Shown: one piece after another, positions 30,136-36,453 of the stretch
How positions within the stretch are numbered: the stretch's first letter is position 1
Layout: the number at the start of each line of letters is the position of its first letter
Origin: a virus
Strand: one strand, 5' to 3'
DNA: 36,453 nt
Virus record (IMG/VR): IMGVR_UViG_3300025407_001093
Coordinates: 1 to 36,453 of that record
Notes under the pieces: model-generated
Seen by the model: only the letters and a program-made list of their open reading frames with translations
Told to the model about the DNA's origin: nothing
The model's database searches: none
Program-made: the position numbers and the translations under genes

Positions 30136-32697
30136 GTGTATCGTAACGTATATTATAACTCAAGAGAATCTTCTGCATACCTATTTACCTGGGACAAAAA
30201 CGGTAAACGGGTTGTTAAGAAAGAACTGTATAGTCCTTACTTTTATGTAGAGACTAATCAGGACAATCACGATGCTATATCTATTTTTAACACTAAGTTA
30301 AAGAAGAAGGTATTTAAGAACTCGTATGAACGTAATAAGTCTGCACAAGATGGTGCTATTAAACGTTTATATCACAATATTCAGGTAGAGCAACAGTTTC
30401 TTATCGAAAAGTATAAAGATGACTACGAAAAACCTGAGTTTTCTGCTAACCCGTTAAAGGTTTGCTTTCTTGATATCGAAGTTTACTCGCCAGATGAGTT
30501 TCCTGAAGCTAAGGATGCAAAGCACCCTATTAACCTTATAACCATATATGACAACTTATCTGATACGTTTTATACTTGGGGTGAAAAACCTTATACACCA
30601 ACACGCGACAATGTTGTATATACAGAGTGTCGTAGTGAGGTGGATTTGCTTAATAAGTTTCTAGAGTTCTGGGAAAACGATTATTACCCAGATATTCTTA
30701 GCGGGTGGAACACGGACTTTTTCGACTTTCCTTATACTATTAATCGTATCAATAACTTATTAGGTGAAGATGCTGCAAAGCGTTTATCTCCATTAAAAAG
30801 TCTTTGGTGTCGTAAAGGTATCTTTGTTAAAGGTCAAGAGCTAGATCGTTGGTACATTCACGGTATATCAGCTATGGACTACATGGAAGTGTATAAAGGC
30901 TTTGCACGTGGTTTATTAGAGTCATATGCACTAAACTTTGTAGCACAACATGAACTAGGTGAAGGTAAACTAGCTATTAACGCTACTAACCTAGCCGCTT
31001 TAGCCGGTAGCGATTGGAAAAACTTTGTAGACTATAATATTCAAGACGTTGATCTGTTAGTACGAATGGAAAAGAAACTACAGTTTTTTAAGATCATACG
31101 TATGTTAGCTTACAAAGGTTTAACTAGCTTTGAAGCTGCTTTAGGTAAAGTTCAAATTGTTACCGGTTGTGTTGCTTTAGAAGCATACAAGCACGGTTTG
31201 GTTATACCAACGTTTGTGTCTGGTCCTACTAGAGATGAAATCGAAGGTGGGTACGTTAGAGATCCTGAACGCGGTTTAAAGACTGCTATTGTGAGTTATG
31301 ACGCTAACTCTCTATACCCTAACACCATTATTACTCTCAATATATCACCAGAAACTAAAATAGGCAAAATCGTACGCAAGACAGATACAGAAGCAACGTT
31401 ATTATTAGCTAGTGGTGCAGAAAAGACGGTACCACTCGATAAACTTGAAAAGTTTATGGAGATAGAAAAGTTAGCTATATCTAAAGCTAATGTTTTATAT
31501 ACTCAAAAGAAAAAAGGCGTTGTGCCTTCATTGATTGATGGTCTTTATAGTGAACGTGTAAGAAATAAGAACCAATACATTGAATACAAAAAACAACTAA
31601 GTAATTTACCCCCAGATACAGATGAGTACAAAACGTGTAAGTTTAATATGGAACGAGCTGACACCATCCAGCACGTTATTAAAATTCTTCTTAATTCTAT
31701 TTATGGTGTTTTTGCTAATAAGTTTAGCCCTATTTGCGATAGTGATCACGCCGGTAGTATTACTCTTACTGGTCAGTCAGTGGTTAAGCAGGCGGGTATC
31801 ATCCTTGATAAATACGCTAAAGACAAATACGGGGTTAATACGTCCCTTAACATTTACGGTGATACTGATAGTACTCATATTACTATTAGACCTATCCTTG
31901 ATAAAATTAAGCTTAACATATTTAAAGACGGTAAAGTAACACCAGAAGGTATAGATTTAATAGACAAAGAGATTGGTACATACTTAAATAGTGAGATTAA
32001 AAAGTGGTCTGCTTCTGAGTTTAAGTCTATCGATCCTCGTTACTTCTTTAAACGGGAGTCGATTTGTGATGTAGGTGTTTACCTGCAAAAGAAACGTTAT
32101 ATTATTCATGTATTAAACGATGAAGGTGCAAATGTTAGTAAGTTTAAGTACGTTGGGGTTGAAATCGCTAGGTCTACAACGCCAAAGAAAGCAAAAGAAC
32201 TGATTAAGAAGGTTATTGAGAACTCTTTGTTAGGTCAGGATCAAATAAAGGCAAACAGTCTTTATAAAGAGGTTTACGATGCATTTAAAAAGTTAAATGT
32301 TGATGAAATAGCTATCCGTGGCGGTCTTAGTGATTTAGAGAAGTACGAAGTAAAAGCAGATGGCTTTAAGATAGGTACCGGCACACCTAATCACGTTAAA
32401 GGTGCATTATGGTATAACCAACTACTAAAACATTTACATTTGGAAACAAAGTATGAACGAATTACTTCCGGTGGCAAAGTAAAGAAGATTTATATTGCAC
32501 CAAACAAGTATAATATCGATACTCTTTGTTACCCTTACAACTTTCCACCAGAATTTAATGAATTTCAAGTAGACTATATTGAAATGTTCGATACAATAAT
32601 TAAACCGCCGATATTAGCTGTATATGAAGCTATTGGATGGCGTTTACCAGATTTAACTAACGAAGTAACAACAGACTTATTTGACATATTCTCATGA
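30136..32697 (+). CDS. 43: DNA polymerase gp43 (family B)
   Basis: Replicative polymerase with proofreading exonuclease. The 853 residues show Exo I (Asp113, Glu115 in FLDIEVYSP), Exo II (DILSGWNTDFFDFPY), Exo III (YNIQDVDLL), polymerase motif A (YDANSLYPN), motif B (KILLNSIYGVFANKFSP) and motif C YGDTDS with Asp576 and Asp578. T4 gp43 is 898 residues. The start is a GTG at 30136 after a 31-base gap. The DpdA-like gene overlaps its stop by four bases (ATGA), directly coupling polymerase and DNA-modification enzyme expression. Confidence 0.96.
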   Translation: MYRNVYYNSRESSAYLFTWDKNGKRVVKKELYSPYFYVETNQDNHDAISIFNTKLKKKVFKNSYERNKSAQDGAIKRLYHNIQVEQQFLIEKYKDDYEKPEFSANPLKVCFLDIEVYSPDEFPEAKDAKHPINLITIYDNLSDTFYTWGEKPYTPTRDNVVYTECRSEVDLLNKFLEFWENDYYPDILSGWNTDFFDFPYTINRINNLLGEDAAKRLSPLKSLWCRKGIFVKGQELDRWYIHGISAMDYMEVYKGFARGLLESYALNFVAQHELGEGKLAINATNLAALAGSDWKNFVDYNIQDVDLLVRMEKKLQFFKIIRMLAYKGLTSFEAALGKVQIVTGCVALEAYKHGLVIPTFVSGPTRDEIEGGYVRDPERGLKTAIVSYDANSLYPNTIITLNISPETKIGKIVRKTDTEATLLLASGAEKTVPLDKLEKFMEIEKLAISKANVLYTQKKKGVVPSLIDGLYSERVRNKNQYIEYKKQLSNLPPDTDEYKTCKFNMERADTIQHVIKILLNSIYGVFANKFSPICDSDHAGSITLTGQSVVKQAGIILDKYAKDKYGVNTSLNIYGDTDSTHITIRPILDKIKLNIFKDGKVTPEGIDLIDKEIGTYLNSEIKKWSASEFKSIDPRYFFKRESICDVGVYLQKKRYIIHVLNDEGANVSKFKYVGVEIARSTTPKKAKELIKKVIENSLLGQDQIKANSLYKEVYDAFKKLNVDEIAIRGGLSDLEKYEVKADGFKIGTGTPNHVKGALWYNQLLKHLHLETKYERITSGGKVKKIYIAPNKYNIDTLCYPYNFPPEFNEFQVDYIEMFDTIIKPPILAVYEAIGWRLPDLTNEVTTDLFDIFS

Positions 32698-33500
32698 TTA
32701 AAATATCACACGAATCTCCCTTAAGTATGCTCGAGATATCTCGTACATACAACGATTACTGCTATGCACTCGTGCACCTCTTTGAAACTCACCCGCAATA
32801 CTACAAGTTCTTTGAAGACAGTGTTAAAGGTGGTAGGCATGTTTTATTAGATAACTCTATATTTGAGTTAGGTACCTCTTTTGACTCTAAACGTTATGCT
32901 CACTGGATACAAAAGCTTAACCCTACAGAATATATTATACCAGACGTGTTAGAAGATTGTCAAGGTACTATTGATTCAGCTAAGAAGTGCTTATGGAAAG
33001 ATTGGGACTTTGTTAGTAGCTCTAAAACTATTGGTGTTGTGCAAGGAAAGACTTACGGTGAACTAGTTAAGTGTTATGTAGCACTAGATCAAGAGATCGG
33101 CGTAGATAAACTAGCTATTTCATTTGACTATTCTTATTACCTTAAAGCATTTCCTCATCCTAACAAGTGGGTATCTTATATGATGGGTAGAGTAATAACT
33201 TTAACTCAGTTAATGAATGACGGTATCATTAATAAAGATAAACCTCATCATTTATTAGGTTGTGCACACCCAAGAGAGTTTAGTTTCTATCAAGGACCTG
33301 AATATAACTGGATCGAAACACTAGATACTTCTTCTCCTATTGTACATGGTATTAAAAGAGTAAGATATTCTGATGTTATTGGTAACTGGAAGAAAGAATC
33401 TACCAAACTTGTAGATCTTTTAGATGTAGTACCAGATGAAATACAAGAAAGAATCATTGCAAGCAATCTGATTCAGTTTAGAAACTATGTTAATGGATGA
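32694..33500 (+). CDS. dpdA: DpdA-like DNA guanine transglycosylase
   Basis: DpdA enzymes, relatives of tRNA-guanine transglycosylase, exchange guanine in DNA for a 7-deazaguanine base after replication. The 268-residue protein has the family landmarks in order: HVLLDNSIFELG (like the TGT D-S-G-G-F site), EYIIPDVLED, IGVVQGKTYGELVKCY (like I-V-Q-G-G), KLAISFDYSYY, HHLLGCAHPREFSFY (like the TGT G-V-G-T-P loop) and IETLDTSSPIVHGI, with Asp211 as the likely nucleophile. It lacks the TGT zinc site and is shorter, as expected for phage DpdA. It overlaps gp43 and the following small gene by four bases each. QueF, a formyltransferase and, elsewhere in the window, QueC/D/E supply the pathway. Confidence 0.85.
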   Translation: MIKISHESPLSMLEISRTYNDYCYALVHLFETHPQYYKFFEDSVKGGRHVLLDNSIFELGTSFDSKRYAHWIQKLNPTEYIIPDVLEDCQGTIDSAKKCLWKDWDFVSSSKTIGVVQGKTYGELVKCYVALDQEIGVDKLAISFDYSYYLKAFPHPNKWVSYMMGRVITLTQLMNDGIINKDKPHHLLGCAHPREFSFYQGPEYNWIETLDTSSPIVHGIKRVRYSDVIGNWKKESTKLVDLLDVVPDEIQERIIASNLIQFRNYVNG

Positions 33501-33727
33501 CAACTTTAGAAGCTATAACTAATTCTGTACATGCAAACTATCCTCACTTACTGGCCGATTCTGTTTATATCCGCGATTATTCTTTCTGGGATTGTATTCG
33601 TAATCATGAACTCCCGGTAAAAGAGCTTGCAGATGTTAAACCTTACCTAATAAAACACGGTATTGTTGACTTTACACTTGTAATTTTCTTTAGTGATAAT
33701 ACAATAGGGTATCGACTAAACATATGA
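33497..33727 (+). CDS. Hypothetical protein, 76 aa, in DNA-modification operon
   Basis: Unrecognised. It starts MTTLEAITNSVHANYPHLLA and has a Trp/Tyr-rich middle (YIRDYSFWDCIRNHELP) and a hydrophobic strand FTLVIFFSDN. It is joined to DpdA and to the formyltransferase by four-base ATGA overlaps on both sides, so all three are probably made together. A role as an accessory subunit of the modification system is a guess from position. Confidence 0.6.
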   Translation: MTTLEAITNSVHANYPHLLADSVYIRDYSFWDCIRNHELPVKELADVKPYLIKHGIVDFTLVIFFSDNTIGYRLNI

Positions 33728-34302
33728 AACGTACCTTAATCTGGAAAACCTTTTTCTCTCAGAGTGGATCTGAGATATATGAGATATCTAAGCATATCGG
33801 TAGGTTTCCAGATGCAATCATAACTAATAAAAGCTTTGAAGATATGGACAAAATCAATCCTAATCTTCTAGAAAAATGTTTTGATCGTTTTATATTTTTA
33901 CCTAAGAAACCAACAGTAGAAGAATATAGAGAGGCTATTAAGCATACCGATATTATTACTCTTCACGGTTATCTTCGTATACTACCGCCACAGATCTGCG
34001 GTAGATTCAAGATATACAACGGACATCCAGGTCTTATAACTAAGTTTCCTGAGTTAAAAGGTAAAGATCCTCAGGCTAAAGTGTGGTTCAGTCACGCCGA
34101 AAGACCTTACTATCAGCACGGACACGTTATACATGAAGTTATACCTGAAGTAGATGCTGGTAAAGTAGTGTCTGAGAAAGAGTTTTATAGCAAGAATATC
34201 TACAATGAATTTGATAGCTTAGACGATTATATTGGAAGACTGCATAAACTGGCAATCGAAAATTGGGTTGGCTTTATGCGCAAAAGCCTATTAAATAAAT
34301 AA
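33724..34302 (+). CDS. dpdN: PurN-fold formyltransferase, candidate dPreQ1 formyltransferase DpdN
   Basis: The 192 residues contain the formyltransferase core: DIITLHGYLRILPPQICGRF, then IYNGHPGLITKFPELKGKDP, where Asn99 and His101 match the catalytic Asn-x-His of PurN and Met-tRNA formyltransferase, and EVDAGKVV, where Asp144 matches the PurN Asp. The cofactor would be 10-formyl-tetrahydrofolate. Phage DpdN has been described as the enzyme that formylates preQ1 in DNA. The placement one small gene after DpdA and two genes before QueF makes that role more likely than purine synthesis. The substrate is inferred from context, not from sequence. Confidence 0.75.
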   Translation: MKRTLIWKTFFSQSGSEIYEISKHIGRFPDAIITNKSFEDMDKINPNLLEKCFDRFIFLPKKPTVEEYREAIKHTDIITLHGYLRILPPQICGRFKIYNGHPGLITKFPELKGKDPQAKVWFSHAERPYYQHGHVIHEVIPEVDAGKVVSEKEFYSKNIYNEFDSLDDYIGRLHKLAIENWVGFMRKSLLNK

Positions 34303-34305
34303 CTT

Positions 34306-34881
34306 ATGAGATCAAACTATAAAGCTGCAATCTGTGGCGCTCATTCACAAGGTAAGACAACGTTAGTAAAAGCACTAAAAGATGATCTGTTTTTAGACGA
34401 TCAGCATTTTAGTTTTAGAACTAATCTAACGAGAGGTCTTAAAGATTTAAATGTACCTATTAATGAAGGCGGTACTTCTTTAACTCAGTATTTGATAATG
34501 GCTAGACATTTAGAGTACGGTTTAACTCCGGGTAACTGGATATTAGATAGAGGTGCTTTAGATGGTATTGCTTACACGACTTACTTTTATGAAAAAGGTC
34601 AAGTTAGTAAAGATGTGTATCAAGCTGCTTTAGCTGTTTATGAAGAACTGCTAAAAGTATATGATAAGATTTTTTATGTTGTACCTGAACTTGAAGTAAA
34701 AGATGATGGTGAGAGAAGTACAGGTAAGGAGTTTTTTGATGGTGTTGTTAAGCAGTTTGACTTTTATCTAAAACACCATTCAATGCCTACAGATAAACTT
34801 GTTTATGTAATGGGTTCTGTAGAAGATAGAGTTAAGATTGTAACTGATAACTTAAAGAAAGATTTTACCAATGAGCTATAA
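34306..34881 (+). CDS. P-loop NTPase/nucleoside kinase-like protein beside QueF
   Basis: This 191-residue protein starts MRSNYKAAICGAHSQGKTTL with Walker A GAHSQGKT. WILDRGALDGIAYTTYFYEK gives the Asp-Arg substrate motif, and IFYVVPELEVKDDGERSTG is a lid-like region. It is an AAA_28/NadR-type kinase and a distant relative of the one at 13.1 kb. It overlaps QueF by 11 bases. It might phosphorylate a pathway intermediate or salvage nucleosides; neither can be decided here. Confidence 0.7.
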   Translation: MRSNYKAAICGAHSQGKTTLVKALKDDLFLDDQHFSFRTNLTRGLKDLNVPINEGGTSLTQYLIMARHLEYGLTPGNWILDRGALDGIAYTTYFYEKGQVSKDVYQAALAVYEELLKVYDKIFYVVPELEVKDDGERSTGKEFFDGVVKQFDFYLKHHSMPTDKLVYVMGSVEDRVKIVTDNLKKDFTNEL

Positions 34882-35788
34882 TACTAATAATATTGACAAA
34901 GTACTTGGTCAGAGAGTTGATTCTCCTACCACCTACACGCCTGAGATCTTAGTGCGTGAAGAACGTCAACGCAATCGTACCTACTTAGGTTTACAGAACG
35001 ATTCCTTACCATTCGTAGGTTACGATATCTGGAACGGTTATGAATGTAGTGCATTAACAAATAACGGTTTACCTGTTACCTGTGTTGCTAAAGTAGTGTA
35101 TCCAGCTACTAACCCTTATATTGTAGAGTCTAAGTCAATGAAGCTCTACTGGAACTCATTTAATATGCAGCCTATGGGTAAGACTGTAGCAGAAGCATTA
35201 AACAATATTAAAAAGACTGCTTCAGAAGACCTATCTAAACTATTAGAGACAGATGTAGAAGTTGATCTATTTCCACAAGTACAAATAAAAGACTTTGCTG
35301 CTCGTGAAGTTTGGTTAAGAGATTATGATCCTGGTATCTGGTTACCGTTAGAAAGTATTAAGAGCGCAGAAAGTATTAAGTTTACAATATTCAACGAATC
35401 AGCTGATTTGTTAGTAGCTAATGAATCTGAAGTGAATAAAAAGCACTTCTATATGAGCACTCTATTACGTTCTAACTGTAAGATTACAAAGCAACCAGAT
35501 TCAGGTGATATCTTTATCTACTATAAAAGCGATAAAGAAGTAACTGAACAATCTTTACTAGAATGGATCGTATCATTCCGTAATGAATGTCATTTCCATG
35601 AAGAAATCTGTGAAGCTGCTTATAAACGTCTTTGGGACTTATTAGAACCAGATGAACTTATGGTAACTTGTTTTTATGCCCGTCGTGGTGGCTGGGACAT
35701 CGTGCCAACTCGTGCATCTGATAAAAAACTATTAGATCAACATTTAATAAACTCAAAGTACCCTTATTTTAAGTTTCCTCGTCAATAA
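34871..35788 (+). CDS. queF: NADPH-dependent 7-cyano-7-deazaguanine reductase QueF (long form)
   Basis: QueF reduces the nitrile of preQ0 to the aminomethyl group of preQ1 with two NADPH. The 305 residues follow E. coli QueF (282) closely: LPFVGYDIWNGYECSALTNN with GLP, then ESKSMKLYWNSFN with ESKS at 86-89, the catalytic Cys203 in RSNCKITKQPDSGDI with Asp210, SFRNECHFHEE with FHEE at 242-245, and YARRGGWDIVP. It is the two-domain type. Its presence shows the phage goes past preQ0 to preQ1, which is the substrate expected for the formyltransferase nearby. It starts inside the kinase gene. Confidence 0.92.
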   Translation: MSYNTNNIDKVLGQRVDSPTTYTPEILVREERQRNRTYLGLQNDSLPFVGYDIWNGYECSALTNNGLPVTCVAKVVYPATNPYIVESKSMKLYWNSFNMQPMGKTVAEALNNIKKTASEDLSKLLETDVEVDLFPQVQIKDFAAREVWLRDYDPGIWLPLESIKSAESIKFTIFNESADLLVANESEVNKKHFYMSTLLRSNCKITKQPDSGDIFIYYKSDKEVTEQSLLEWIVSFRNECHFHEEICEAAYKRLWDLLEPDELMVTCFYARRGGWDIVPTRASDKKLLDQHLINSKYPYFKFPRQ

Positions 35789-35824
35789 CCTTGATTAAAA
35801 CAAAAACTATATTAATATAAACAT

Positions 35825-36172
35825 ATGAGCCAAGATAAACTAGTAACATTCCTAGATAATATTCAACGTACGATTATCGCCACTCTAGTAAGTGAAGATA
35901 AAACTACTTTAACAGTAACTAAGCCTGTTATCTTACAGGTTACACCTACACCAGACAAGAAACTACAAGTACAACTCTATCCTGTATTCTTTAGAGAGTT
36001 TACAGCAAATCGTGATGAGTTTGCTAACTGGACGTATTCTAAGTCTACTGTAGTAGTAAGTGACGTTGAACTTGAAGCTAACCTACAACTACAATACGCA
36101 CAAATGTTCGCTACTACAGCTATTAACGCTAATACACCTGTAGTAAAGTTGTTTGACGACGAAGCTAAATAA
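35825..36172 (+). CDS. Hypothetical protein, 115 aa, upstream of UvsX
   Basis: Unrecognised. It starts MSQDKLVTFLDNIQRTIIAT and is rich in Thr and Val with alternating strands (TLTVTKPVILQVTP, LQVQLYPVFFREF) and a C-terminal helix. It follows a 36-base AT-rich gap after QueF, the largest in this stretch, so it may open a new unit with UvsX one base downstream. Confidence 0.6.
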   Translation: MSQDKLVTFLDNIQRTIIATLVSEDKTTLTVTKPVILQVTPTPDKKLQVQLYPVFFREFTANRDEFANWTYSKSTVVVSDVELEANLQLQYAQMFATTAINANTPVVKLFDDEAK

Positions 36173-36173
36173 T

Positions 36174-36453
36174 ATGGCACGTAAACCACGTACAGACGTA
36201 AACAATGACGAGACTAAGGTTTCGTCAATGAAAGATATCTTTGAAGCAGTAGATGCACTAAATGCAGATGCATCTCTGCTTTCAGATGATAACTCTCTTT
36301 CTATTGTAGGCGACTGGATCGATACAGGCTCTTATGCACTTAATGCTATCTTTTCTGGATCTCTTTACAAGGGTATTCCTGTTGGTAGGGTTACTGGTTT
36401 TTCCGGGCCTTCCGGTGCGGGTAAGACGCTTATTGTTAATAAGATCATTGCGA
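36174..36453 (+). CDS. uvsX: UvsX recombinase (RecA-like), N-terminal part
   Basis: The frame is open from ATG 36174 to the window end (93 codons) and starts MARKPRTDVNNDETKVSSMK. The core begins with WIDTGSYALNAIFSGSLYKG, then GRVTGFSGPSGAGKTLIVNK, a Walker A GPSGAGKT as in RecA/UvsX proteins. UvsX carries out strand invasion in recombination-dependent replication with UvsY and UvsW, both in this window. The C-terminal two thirds lie outside. T4-like position near other recombination genes supports the call. Confidence 0.88.
   Translation, partial: MARKPRTDVNNDETKVSSMKDIFEAVDALNADASLLSDDNSLSIVGDWIDTGSYALNAIFSGSLYKGIPVGRVTGFSGPSGAGKTLIVNKIIA

Noticed and set aside
32694-33500. tRNA-guanine transglycosylase acting on tRNA (host-type Tgt)
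   Set aside because: It is shorter than Tgt, lacks the zinc site, and lies behind gp43 with QueF and a formyltransferase; DpdA fits better.
34291-34305. TAAATAAATA before the P-loop kinase as a late promoter
   Set aside because: Spacing is off, it contains the stop of the upstream gene, and the gene is inside a coupled early operon; chance in AT-rich DNA is likely.
36168-36176. TAAATA directly before the UvsX start as a late promoter
   Set aside because: The core is made by the stop codon of the preceding gene and lies two bases from the ATG, unlike the five- to seven-base spacing elsewhere; UvsX is an early-type gene.
1-36453. CRISPR array, integrase, transposase or attachment site
   Set aside because: No regularly spaced repeats, recombinase motifs or direct terminal repeats were seen.

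Overview
The window is a stretch of an AT-rich, lytic, T4-related myovirus genome. The T4-type core genes support this: DNA polymerase gp43, the gp46/gp47 recombination nuclease, UvsW, UvsY, the start of UvsX, primase gp61, late sigma factor gp55, the gp4 head-completion protein, a gp15-like tail sheath stabiliser, and probable gp62 and gp31/GroES-like proteins. No integrase, tRNA or host gene was seen. Gene starts almost never carry a Shine-Dalgarno sequence, which would suit a Bacteroidota (flavobacterial-type) or other SD-poor marine host. The host itself cannot be read from the window.

Layout. Bases 1-18.6 kb are mostly minus strand and mixed: tail fibres and gp15 (1-3.6 kb); a DinG/XPD-like helicase and small replication or accessory genes (3.6-7.3 kb); a glycosyltransferase, a membrane coiled-coil protein, a class II glutamine amidotransferase and QueC (7.3-10.1 kb); primase, a P-loop kinase, QueE and QueD (11-15.6 kb); then small virion-type genes and a GIY-YIG nuclease (16.5-18.6 kb). 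Three single plus-strand late genes (10.2, 12.0 and 16.0 kb) interrupt this array and overlap their convergent neighbours at the stop codons. From 18.7 kb to the end everything is plus strand and tightly packed: UvsY-UvsW-gp55-gp47, six glycosyltransferase-like genes, gp46, a seventh glycosyltransferase, gp43, then a DNA-modification block (DpdA-like transglycosylase, small unknown, formyltransferase, P-loop kinase, QueF), a small unknown and UvsX.

Main system. QueD, QueE, QueC and QueF together can make preQ1 from the dihydroneopterin triphosphate supplied by a GTP cyclohydrolase. A DpdA-type transglycosylase and a PurN-fold formyltransferase (DpdN candidate) sit right behind the DNA polymerase. 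The simplest reading is that the phage replaces guanines in its own DNA with preQ1 and formylates them, to escape host restriction. A stand-alone amidotransferase next to QueC and a DUF366-like protein suggest possible side branches (archaeosine-like amidine, or decarboxylation to plain 7-deazaguanine).

Two further patterns cut across the annotation. (1) A TAAATA/TAAGTA element, sharing the core of the T4 late promoter, lies at a nearly fixed 5-7 bases before the start codon of most virion-type genes, so late mRNAs would be leaderless or nearly so. (2) Five small, disordered, Pro/Ala- or Lys-rich proteins share an N-terminal MKxF...[L/I]xE signature resembling the T4 capsid-targeting peptide and prohead protease site. 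They are candidates for internal head proteins injected with the DNA.
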